DNA of 64,000 nt. Origin: DATBVX01 sp963724625 (GTDB lineage: Bacteria; Pseudomonadota; Gammaproteobacteria; Steroidobacterales; Steroidobacteraceae). Positions 57,506 through 64,000 of this stretch are shown here, piece by piece. The DNA lies in NCBI GenBank assembly GCA_963724625.1, contig CAVRVO010000028.1, forward strand, positions 1 through 64,000, given 5' to 3'. Under the pieces are notes generated by a model. It was given only the letters and a program-made list of their open reading frames with translations, was not told where the DNA came from and made no database searches. The translations under genes were made by a program, and so were the position numbers. The number at the start of each line of letters is the position of its first letter. The first letter of the stretch is position 1.

Positions 57506-58345
57506 TCAGGCGACCTTCCGTTGGCCTTGCTGGAAGAACGCGAGCAGGTCGCGGTTGACCAACTCCGCATGTGTGGCCGTGAGACCGTGCGACAGGCCCG
57601 GATAGTAGATTTCGACGGCCCCCTTGATCAGCTTGGCCGATTTACGCGCGGAGTCGTGGACCGGCACGATCTGGTCATCCTCGCCATGCATGACGAGAGT
57701 GGGAACGTCGAACTTTTTCAGATCCTCGCTGAAGTCGGTTTCGGAGAATGCCTTGATGCTTTCATAGGCATTCTTGAGTCCGCTCTGCATGCTCCAGAGC
57801 CAGAACTGGTCTAGGATCCCTTGCGAAACCTTCGCACCCGGCCGGTTGGCGCCATAGAACTGAATGGCCAGATCCCTGTAGAACTGCGAGCGGTCCTTGA
57901 CGAGGCCAGCGCGGATTGCATCGAACACTTCCAGCGGCAGGCCCTCTGGATTCGCGGGGGTCTTGAGCATGAGCGGCGGCACAGCGGCGATCAGCACCGC
58001 CTTCGAGACGCGCTTCGTGCCGTACCGACCGATGTAGCGTGCCACTTCGCCTCCGCCGGTCGAGTGGCCGACCATGATGATGTCCTCAAGATCCAGGGCC
58101 TCGGTCACTGCTGCGAGGTCGTCGGCATATCCGTCCATGTCGTTCCCGGTCGGAGCCTGGCTGGACCGGCCGTGGCCACGGCGATCGTGTGCGACGACTC
58201 GGAAGCCGTTCTGGACGAGAAACAGCATCTGACCGTCCCAAGCATCGGAGCTCAGCGGCCATCCGTGCGAGAAGGTGACGACCGGGCCCTTGCCCCAGTC
58301 TTTGTAGTAGATCGTGGTGCCGTCCTTAACTGTGATCGTGCCCAT
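57506..58345 (-). CDS. Alpha/beta hydrolase, non-heme chloroperoxidase/esterase type
   Basis: 279 residues, a close fit to the bacterial arylesterase / cofactor-free haloperoxidase group. The oxyanion motif is VVTFSHGWPLSSDAWDGQM, with DRRGHGRS, the nucleophile Ser in GHSTGGGEVARY, Asp in VMHGEDDQIVP and His in YPGLSHGLTATH. Such enzymes hydrolyse esters and can perform perhydrolysis, making peracids. A very strong ribosome-binding site (AAGGAGATATCCACATG) and an imperfect dyad at 58380-58393 precede the start. It heads the minus-strand run down to 53131. Confidence 0.88.
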   Translation of the reverse strand: MGTITVKDGTTIYYKDWGKGPVVTFSHGWPLSSDAWDGQMLFLVQNGFRVVAHDRRGHGRSSQAPTGNDMDGYADDLAAVTEALDLEDIIMVGHSTGGGEVARYIGRYGTKRVSKAVLIAAVPPLMLKTPANPEGLPLEVFDAIRAGLVKDRSQFYRDLAIQFYGANRPGAKVSQGILDQFWLWSMQSGLKNAYESIKAFSETDFSEDLKKFDVPTLVMHGEDDQIVPVHDSARKSAKLIKGAVEIYYPGLSHGLTATHAELVNRDLLAFFQQGQRKVA

Positions 58346-58866
58346 GTGGATATCTCCTTAAAGAAAACGGGGCCACCTACGGTGACCTCACCGTGTTCGA
58401 TGACCGAATACGTTTATTGATGGGACCAGCGGAGACTTGAACAACAGGTCAATGGTGAAGTTCCCTTCACTTGACCTCTCGAGAGACACCATGGATCGCC
58501 GAGGCGCGACAGCTCTTCGGGTGAGTCGTCGCGTCGAAAAGCATGAATCCGTCGGTTTTCGATGTCTATCGTACTTTGGTGTCAGATGGCCACTGCCGAA
58601 GGGTTACGCCACTTTCGCGTCACGCTGGTCGTGGCGCGTTTCCAGAGGGCGATCGCAGATCAAGGAGGATACGCCCTGAAAAGTAACAACCATGTGTCCG
58701 CCACCAGTTGCGATTGGCATGTGAGTTGCACTGTCAGGCGGTCTCGAATTTGGACTCATGCGGACGTAACCTAAGCCGATCACACACTTGTGCCTGCATC
58801 GCTGGCCAACGGAGGCAAACGCGGCGCGTACGGACCAATGGCGGGTTGGCAATGGAGATCACACAA
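58346..58866. other. 520-base gap between divergent genes with dyad elements
   Basis: No credible gene is seen. It holds CGGTGA/TCACCG (58380-58393, two-base spacer), close to the hydrolase start, and a longer dyad with arms AGGTCAA/TTGACCT and GTGAAG/CTTCAC (58446-58477). Both are candidate operators. A strong AAGGAGG near 58661 is not followed by ATG, GTG or TTG at useful spacing. Confidence 0.35.
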
Positions 58867-59385
58867 ATGGCGAACACGGAAACGGCGATTCTCGCGGGCG
58901 GGTGCTTCTGGGGCATGCAGGATTTGATCCGCAAGCTGCCGGGCGTCACCTCGACGCGCGTGGGTTACAGCGGCGGCGACGTGCCGCACGCGACCTACCG
59001 CAATCACGGCACACACGCGGAGGCGATCGAGGTGGTTTTCGACCCGACCAAGTTCTCGTACCGCGAGCTGCTCGAGTTCTTCTTCCAGATCCACGATCCG
59101 ACGACAAAGAATCGCCAAGGCAACGACGTCGGCACCTCGTACCGGTCGGGCATCTACTACCTCTCCGACGAGCAGCGCCGCGTGGCCGAGGATACGATCG
59201 CCGACGTGGAAGCCTCGGGTCTGTGGCCCGGGCGCGTCGTGACGGAGGTGCGCGAGGCGGGGCCGTTCTGGGAAGCCGAGCCGGAGCACCAGGATTATCT
59301 GCTGCTTTACCCCGACGGTTACACGTGCCATTTCCCGCGCCCGAACTGGCGACTGCCGCGCCGCGCGAGTGCGCGCACGGCGTGA
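58867..59385 (+). CDS. msrA: Peptide-methionine (S)-S-oxide reductase
   Basis: 172 residues. Repairs methionine-S-sulfoxide in proteins using thioredoxin. The catalytic GGCFWG (Cys13) is present, followed by GVTSTRVGYSGGDVPHATYRNH and the family's HAEAIEVVFDP and GTSYRSGIYYL. ATG at 58867 is preferred over an in-frame ATG at 58852, because homology begins at MANTETAILAGG. msrB starts five bases after its stop, so the two are cotranscribed and probably cover both sulfoxide isomers. Confidence 0.93.
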   Translation: MANTETAILAGGCFWGMQDLIRKLPGVTSTRVGYSGGDVPHATYRNHGTHAEAIEVVFDPTKFSYRELLEFFFQIHDPTTKNRQGNDVGTSYRSGIYYLSDEQRRVAEDTIADVEASGLWPGRVVTEVREAGPFWEAEPEHQDYLLLYPDGYTCHFPRPNWRLPRRASARTA

Positions 59386-59390
59386 CCGAC

Positions 59391-59873
59391 ATGAACACAC
59401 GTGAGAGCGATTCGTCGAGCGCCTTGCGCTGGAGTCAAGTAGTCGAACTGGCGAAGGGCGGCAACGGCGCACCGCCGCGGCGCGTCGAGAAGAGCGACGC
59501 AGAGTGGCGCGCCGCGCTTACCGATGAGCAGTATCGCGTCGCGCGGGGCAAGGGCACGGAGCGGCCGTTCAGCTCGGAGCTCTGCTCGTTGTTCGAACCC
59601 GGCCGTTACGACTGCGTCTGCTGCGACACGCCACTGTTCGACTCGACGAGCAAATTCGAGAGCCGCACGGGCTGGCCGAGCTTCACGGCACCGCTCACAC
59701 GCGACGTCGTGGCCTACCATTTCGACACGAGCTACGGCATGCGGGAAATCGAGGCGACGTGCAACGTTTGTGATGCGCACTTGGGGCACGTGTTTCCCGA
59801 TGGGCCGCCGCCGAGCGGCCTGCGGTTCTGCATCAACGCCGTGTCGCTGCGCAAGGCGAAATCGTCCGAGTAA
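59391..59873 (+). CDS. msrB: Peptide-methionine (R)-S-oxide reductase
   Basis: 160 residues. Reduces methionine-R-sulfoxide. Two CxxC zinc pairs (Cys75/Cys78 in CVCC and Cys124/Cys127 in CNVC), the substrate region SRTGWPSF and the catalytic Cys147 in RFCINAVSL are all present. The N-terminal ~30 residues are an unrelated extension before the usual EWRAALTDEQYRVARGKGTERPF start of the fold. It is coupled to msrA and followed 122 bases later by an exported superoxide dismutase. Confidence 0.93.
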   Translation: MNTRESDSSSALRWSQVVELAKGGNGAPPRRVEKSDAEWRAALTDEQYRVARGKGTERPFSSELCSLFEPGRYDCVCCDTPLFDSTSKFESRTGWPSFTAPLTRDVVAYHFDTSYGMREIEATCNVCDAHLGHVFPDGPPPSGLRFCINAVSLRKAKSSE

Positions 59874-59995
59874 CGCGATCAGGAACTCCTGCGCATCGGC
59901 CTGATCCTCTATGACGCCCTCTACGCGTGGTGTCGCGCGCTGACAAGCGAGCACCACGGGTGGTACCCGGAAGCATTGCAGAAGGAGACGCACAC

Positions 59996-60706
59996 GTGAA
60001 TGCTTCATCACGCCGACAGTTTATCCAGGCAACCGCCGCCGCATCGCTGGTGGCCGCGAATGTTGCCCCTTCAACGCTTGACGCAGCCGCGGACGGAAAG
60101 ATGAGCGCGCTAGGCAATGCATTCGACTATCAACATGCGGCGCTACCCCTGCCTTTCGATGTTAAGAGTCTCAAGGGACTCTCCGAGCGACTGATGCAAT
60201 CACACTGGGAAAACAACTACGGTGGGGCCGTCAAAGCCCTGAATACAGTACGAGGGCGACTCATGCAGGCCCTGAACGACGCGAACACGCCGCCGTACGT
60301 TTACAACGGACTCAAGCGTGAGCAGCTGATCCGGACCGGCTCTGTGGTGCTGCACGAGTTGTATTTCGCAAACCTTGGTGGCGATGGCAAGGCAGCTGGC
60401 GACGTCCGCAGCAGGATAGCCGCCTCCTTCGGTACGTTCGACGCGTGGGAGATGGAATTCCGCAAGATTGGTCAGGGATTGGGTGGCGGATCGGGTTGGG
60501 TCGTGCTCGGATTGAACACGCGCCTGAAACTGCTAGAGAACTACTGGATGGCCGATCACAGCACACATCCGGCCGATACCACGCCCATTCTCGTGATGGA
60601 CATGTACGAACACGCCTTCCAGATCGACTACGGCGCCGCCGCGCCAAAGTACATCGACGCGTTCTTCGCCAACATTCAGTGGGATACCGTCGCAAAGAGA
60701 CTGTAG
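59996..60706 (+). CDS. Tat-exported Fe/Mn superoxide dismutase
   Basis: 236 residues from GTG 59996, chosen because GAAGGAGA lies just upstream and it begins the twin-arginine signal SRRQFIQATAAASLVAANV. The mature part has the Fe/Mn-SOD ligands: His70 (LMQSHWENNY), His120 (VVLHELYFANL), Asp202 and His206 (MDMYEHAFQIDYG). The KHH segment near the first ligand is replaced by NNY. A Tat signal is unusual for this class and places the enzyme in the periplasm, folded with its metal. It follows msrA-msrB in an oxidative-stress cluster. Confidence 0.85.
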   Translation: MNASSRRQFIQATAAASLVAANVAPSTLDAAADGKMSALGNAFDYQHAALPLPFDVKSLKGLSERLMQSHWENNYGGAVKALNTVRGRLMQALNDANTPPYVYNGLKREQLIRTGSVVLHELYFANLGGDGKAAGDVRSRIAASFGTFDAWEMEFRKIGQGLGGGSGWVVLGLNTRLKLLENYWMADHSTHPADTTPILVMDMYEHAFQIDYGAAAPKYIDAFFANIQWDTVAKRL

Positions 60707-60795
60707 GTCGAGGCGCAAATCCGTGTCGGTGCCGATGATGCGCGTTACCAGCGGCCGACGCGCGGACCTTCGTGTTCGATCGCTGGCCTCCCCGC

Positions 60796-61227
60796 CTAGG
60801 AACTCTTCCGCGCGGTCTCGACCCTCGGGAAGTAGCGGATCACGAAGAGCAAGTACACCAGCCAGAGTGCGAACCAGACAGACCCGACGGCAAGAAGCCC
60901 GATCGAGAAGAGGATCAGGCTCGGATCCAGGAACAGCAGGGTGTAACCGACCAGCCAGAAGCGATCGCCTCGCCGGCAGTACGTAGCCCTCTGGGCATCA
61001 TCGATCCGGTCGCCAACCGAGGACCAGTAGTAGTAGAGGGACGCAAATACGAATGAGAACGTCGCCACACCCATCACGACCAGCGTCGCTTGAAACAGCA
61101 AGGCGTTGATCTCGCCGCTCCTGAACCTTGGATACAGAAAGAACAGCATGAACGTGAAGATCGCGATGCTCGTCGCGGCGAGCGAGTACGAGCGATTGAC
61201 GTTGGCTGCGGCAAGATCGTCTCCCAT
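60796..61227 (-). CDS. Small integral membrane protein
   Basis: 143 residues with four membrane helices (about 15-32, 44-66, 90-105 and 107-128) and little else. The segment YYYWSSVGDRIDDAQRATYCRRGDRFW lies between the second and third helices. I do not recognise the family. It stands alone between two plus-strand genes and converges on the SOD gene. Confidence 0.65.
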   Translation of the reverse strand: MGDDLAAANVNRSYSLAATSIAIFTFMLFFLYPRFRSGEINALLFQATLVVMGVATFSFVFASLYYYWSSVGDRIDDAQRATYCRRGDRFWLVGYTLLFLDPSLILFSIGLLAVGSVWFALWLVYLLFVIRYFPRVETARKSS

Positions 61228-61306
61228 GGAATGCCTCCTTCACCATGGACGCCCGATGGGGTTCGTTGTAAATATTCCGACCGCTTGATTTTAGAGGAGA
61301 CGCAGC

Positions 61307-61699
61307 ATGGACCGATACACGGGTGGTTGCCTTTGCGGCAACGTCCGAATTGTGGCGTCGGGACTCCCATACCGGGTCGGCCTTTGTCACTGTCTCGACT
61401 GCCGCAAGCATCATGGGGCCCTTTTTCAAGCTTTCGCGGTGTTCCCTCAGGATGCGGTGACGATCGATGGCGAAACACGCGACTACGCCGGGCGGTTTTT
61501 CTGTCCCCGCTGCGGCTCGTCCGTTTTCGCACGCACGTCAGACGAAATCGAGGTGAACCTAGGATCCCTGGATGCCCCTGACCAACTGATGCCAACCTAC
61601 GAAAGCTGGATCGTCCGTCGCGAGTCCTGGTTGCCGCCGTTTCCGCTCACGAGACGATACGAGCGCGATCGTGACGCCACGCGGCGCTTTGAGGAGTAG
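61307..61699 (+). CDS. GFA/CENP-V-domain protein
   Basis: 130 residues with the zinc-binding layout of the glutathione-dependent-formaldehyde-activating (CENP-V/GFA) family: Cys8 and Cys10 (GGCLCGNV), Cys27, Cys29 and Cys32 (GLCHCLDCRKHHGA) and Cys66/Cys69 (FFCPRCGSS). Members bind zinc and are of mixed or unknown function; only a few act on S-hydroxymethyl-glutathione. GAGGAGAC precedes the ATG. The gene stands alone. Confidence 0.88.
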   Translation: MDRYTGGCLCGNVRIVASGLPYRVGLCHCLDCRKHHGALFQAFAVFPQDAVTIDGETRDYAGRFFCPRCGSSVFARTSDEIEVNLGSLDAPDQLMPTYESWIVRRESWLPPFPLTRRYERDRDATRRFEE

Positions 61700-61775
61700 G
61701 TGGCACGTATTGGGAAGTTGGATGGTGGCCAGGGGCTGGAGCGCAGGATCGCCTAGTTAGTGTCCGAAAGCGACG

Positions 61776-63635
61776 TCAGCCCGAGATCTCGCCTACCGCG
61801 CGATGCGCCTCGTCGATCGCCGCATGCGCGTACGCCTGCCACGCCGCATCCGATCCGGCGATCGAGAGGTGGCCGATCTTCTGGTGTGCGACCTCGTAGA
61901 CCGGCGGCTCCCGCTCTTCATCGAACAGCGTATTGACGTCGTAGGCGTAGCCGTGCCCCCAGCGATTCACGGTGATGGCCGCGATGTCGCGGTCCGCATT
62001 GAAGCCACCAGGTCCCAGCATGCGCGTGAGCTCATCGCGAATCTGCTTTTCGAACTCGGCGAACGGCATGGCATAGAGCTGCGTACGCGCAGCACGCCAG
62101 GCGTTGCGCTGATCGAGGCCGTTGAAGGGGACCGTCGGAACGTGGACGAGGTGCAGGAGGATCGGATCCTCGGGTCGCGACGAGCACTTGTAGCTTCCGA
62201 GGCTCACGGGATAGTCGAGCTTCAGGCGCGAGAAGAATCCCATTGGATTCGTGATTTCGTGCACCTTGAGCAACGCCCAGGGCTGCCAGTTGTTGACGGC
62301 GACATTCACGTAGACGAGCGGAGCCTTCACTCCCGCCGACAGCGCCTCGTGCTGCTTCGCGCCGACGTCCGGACAGATGTAGGGCAGCATCATGCCGTAG
62401 CCCGCATAGATCGCGCGCTTCGCCTGCACGCGATGCAGGCCGGCGCCTTCGACGTAGCCGACGTCGACAAGACCCGACGGCAGGTTCTTGAGGCTCACGA
62501 CCGTGCTCTGCAAGCGCAGCCGCACGGGCGCGCTCGCCTGGTCGAGTTTCGTGTAGTCGAATTTCGCGGTGACGATGTCATCCATCGTCGTACCTGGTGC
62601 AGCGGCCGGAATGAGCTTGCGCACGAGCAAGCGCGCGATCGACGCGTTGCCGTCGGGGAAGTGATAGATGTAGGGATCGTCCATCTCCGCTTTTGCATCA
62701 TCGCTCAAGGTGAGGCCGAGTCCCTGAAAACCGGGGTAGCCGGCGTCCATCGCGTAATACGCCGGTACGGCGTCGACTCCGATGGCGAAGAAATCGTTGC
62801 TCCTGCCCTGGAATGACTTCGCGGCGATATCGCTCAAGCCCCAGTGCTTCATGACGAAGTCGCGGTAGCTCAGCGTCCCGAGAAAGTCTTCCTTCTCCTT
62901 GACCGCCTTGCCCTTGAGCACGTCGCGCTTTTCCGTATATAGCGCCACGATATTCTTCTTCTGATCGTCAGGTAGCGGAAAGTCCGCGACGAATGCGGCG
63001 ACGCTCCGTGCATTCATGCGGTCCGGCTGGATATCGTCCGCGACCATGCGCGTCGGATCACCAGTCACGAGCTTATCCGCGCCGAACGTGTCCTTCTTGA
63101 AGAAGAGGGCGCGCGAGAGCCCGAGCCCGGGGTAGAGCGTCCGGTTGAACGCGGTGTTGAAACGGTCGACGTTGATGCCGAGCGTCGTCAGCAGGCCGCT
63201 CGCCGTCTTGCTCCACTCGGTCTTCGGCGACTGGATCGCTTCGCTCCCGCCGTAGCCGATGAGCTGCCGGCCGCCTACGTTGAATTCGTTGCGGCGCGCG
63301 TGGCCGCCGAATTCGTCGTGATTCTCGAGAATGAGGATGCGCGCCTTCGGATGCGATGCCTTGTAGAAATGCGCTGCCGCAAGGCCGCTGATGCCGCTGC
63401 CGATGACGACGAGATCGACGGTCTCATCAACCGCCAGCCTGGACGGATCGAAGCGCTTGCCGTCCCGCACGGAATGCGCGATGAAATAGGCGGACGGTGT
63501 GCTGCCTCGATCTCCCGTGAGCGATGGCGGGTACGCGGCAGCCGACGCGGCAAACAGGTCCTTAGGCGCAAGTCCCGCGGCGATAGTGAGCGCGACGCCG
63601 TCGAGAAAATCGCGGCGCGTGATTCCGTGGGCCAT
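61776..63635 (-). CDS. Tat-exported FAD-dependent oxidoreductase, spermidine-dehydrogenase-like
   Basis: 619 residues. A Tat signal (GITRRDFLDGVALTIAAG) is followed by a Rossmann FAD motif (DLVVIGSGISGLAAAHFY) and the family segments ILENHDEFGGHARRNEF and LIGYGGSEAIQ. The length and N-terminus resemble Pseudomonas spermidine dehydrogenase SpdH, which oxidises spermidine in the periplasm, so polyamine or amine oxidation is the best guess. The assignment to spermidine is by resemblance only. It stands alone; ATG at 63635 gives the complete Tat signal. Confidence 0.75.
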   Translation of the reverse strand: MAHGITRRDFLDGVALTIAAGLAPKDLFAASAAAYPPSLTGDRGSTPSAYFIAHSVRDGKRFDPSRLAVDETVDLVVIGSGISGLAAAHFYKASHPKARILILENHDEFGGHARRNEFNVGGRQLIGYGGSEAIQSPKTEWSKTASGLLTTLGINVDRFNTAFNRTLYPGLGLSRALFFKKDTFGADKLVTGDPTRMVADDIQPDRMNARSVAAFVADFPLPDDQKKNIVALYTEKRDVLKGKAVKEKEDFLGTLSYRDFVMKHWGLSDIAAKSFQGRSNDFFAIGVDAVPAYYAMDAGYPGFQGLGLTLSDDAKAEMDDPYIYHFPDGNASIARLLVRKLIPAAAPGTTMDDIVTAKFDYTKLDQASAPVRLRLQSTVVSLKNLPSGLVDVGYVEGAGLHRVQAKRAIYAGYGMMLPYICPDVGAKQHEALSAGVKAPLVYVNVAVNNWQPWALLKVHEITNPMGFFSRLKLDYPVSLGSYKCSSRPEDPILLHLVHVPTVPFNGLDQRNAWRAARTQLYAMPFAEFEKQIRDELTRMLGPGGFNADRDIAAITVNRWGHGYAYDVNTLFDEEREPPVYEVAHQKIGHLSIAGSDAAWQAYAHAAIDEAHRAVGEISG

Positions 63636-63753
63636 GCAACCTCCCTCGCCATGTCCCTTGGTGCGTCCGGGTTTGTTTTTGGTTCTATCGTGATGCTTCG
63701 AGGTGCGGAGTCTGCCCGGTTTCAGGATGGAAAGAAGAAGAGAAGTTAAACGA

Positions 63754-63837
63754 TCAAGACGCCATCCAGAAGCGGACCTTGACGTGAAGGCCGACTATGA
63801 ACGCGTTGTCATTGGCTGCGGTCGCCGGGTTCACGCA
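63754..63837 (-). pseudogene. Possible 3' remnant of an outer-membrane protein gene
   Basis: The minus-strand frame reads CVNPATAANDNAFIVGLHVK then VRFWMAS and a stop. The ending GLHVKVRF is typical of the last strand of an outer-membrane barrel, but nothing upstream continues it. It is too short to be sure. Confidence 0.3.
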
Positions 63838-63913
63838 TGAGGATTCGGGTTGCCATCGCTGACGCCCAGAGGCGCACAATAGGTGGGCGTCTGATTCCAC
63901 GATGGAGGTCAAT

Positions 63914-64000
63914 ATGACACGCAGGCATTGTCTATTGGGGCCGCTCACGGCCGTATTGCTTGTGGCTGGCTGCGCAAAAGCTCCGCCTCCTGGTGAGGCG
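63914..64000 (+). CDS. Start of a lipoprotein gene (runs off the window)
   Basis: 29 codons are visible from ATG 63914, with GGAGG five bases upstream. The protein starts MTRRHCLLGPLTAVLLVAGC, a clear lipoprotein signal with lipobox VAGC, followed by AKAPPPGEA. The Pro-rich start after the Cys resembles periplasmic adaptor subunits of RND efflux pumps, but there is too little to assign it. Confidence 0.7.
   Translation, partial: MTRRHCLLGPLTAVLLVAGCAKAPPPGEA

Noticed and set aside
58437..58679. 80-codon frame in the hydrolase-msrA gap
   Set aside because: Spans the dyad, lacks a ribosome-binding site and has no protein-like composition.

Overview
This is a GC-rich bacterial window that looks like a Gram-negative gammaproteobacterium. 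It carries many outer-membrane and periplasmic proteins, a BtuB/FecA-type TonB-dependent receptor, a PlpD-like patatin autotransporter, MltF, AsmA, an exact CRP/Clp-type operator and a Pho box. A Steroidobacter/Nevskia-like lineage is a guess from gene content only. No rRNA, tRNA, complete insertion sequence, integrase or CRISPR array was seen.

Layout. (1) 43-8546, minus strand: an eight-gene operon for a coiled-coil exported protein, three TPR proteins (two with lipoprotein signals), a small Lys/Glu-rich exported protein, and an ExbB-ExbD-ExbD proton-channel module. Its leader holds a clear class I cyclic-di-GMP riboswitch (8882-8974), preceded by an exact TGTGA-N6-TCACA site (9008-9023). 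This is the most interesting system in the window: a proton-motive-force-powered envelope machine that appears to be read out by c-di-GMP and by a CRP/Clp-type regulator. (2) 9120-13245: TonB receptor, a frameshifted S41-like protease, and a small K+ channel-like protein. (3) 13400-16435: NitT/TauT-type ABC transporter with a fused double permease and an ATPase with an AAA-associated C-terminal domain, then xthA. (4) 17403-21869: periplasmic alpha-carbonic anhydrase, exported arylsulfatase and an outer-membrane protein. The first two share a near-identical ~50-bp promoter element. (5) 22491-30083: PlpD-like patatin autotransporter, glycine-zipper protein, two AraC regulators, MltF, and a truncated thioredoxin-reductase relic. 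(6) 30234-38741: one giant repetitive autotransporter gene, now in four reading frames. (7) 38852-45183: OafA-type acyltransferase, a phosphatase behind tandem Pho boxes, an M24 peptidase and an aldo/keto reductase. (8) 45352-52959: DUF3604 lipoprotein, an exported/anchored unknown, AsmA, MAPEG and an orphan decayed cytochrome b. (9) 53131-58345: a minus-strand run of hydrolases, HD-domain proteins, an NmrA-like protein and a cupin. (10) 58867-64000: msrA-msrB-exported superoxide dismutase, a membrane protein, a GFA protein, a Tat-exported spermidine-dehydrogenase-like flavoprotein, and the start of a lipoprotein.

A recurring oddity is that frameshifts are concentrated in a few genes (second exbD, S41 protease, sulfatase, outer-membrane protein, autotransporter, MAPEG, cytochrome b), while long neighbouring genes are intact. 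Some of these may be sequencing errors. The cytochrome b also has an unexplained extra stretch and has lost its Rieske and cytochrome c1 partners, which looks like real decay. Two short relics (a second mltF 3' end, an aldo/keto reductase internal segment) point to past duplication and deletion.
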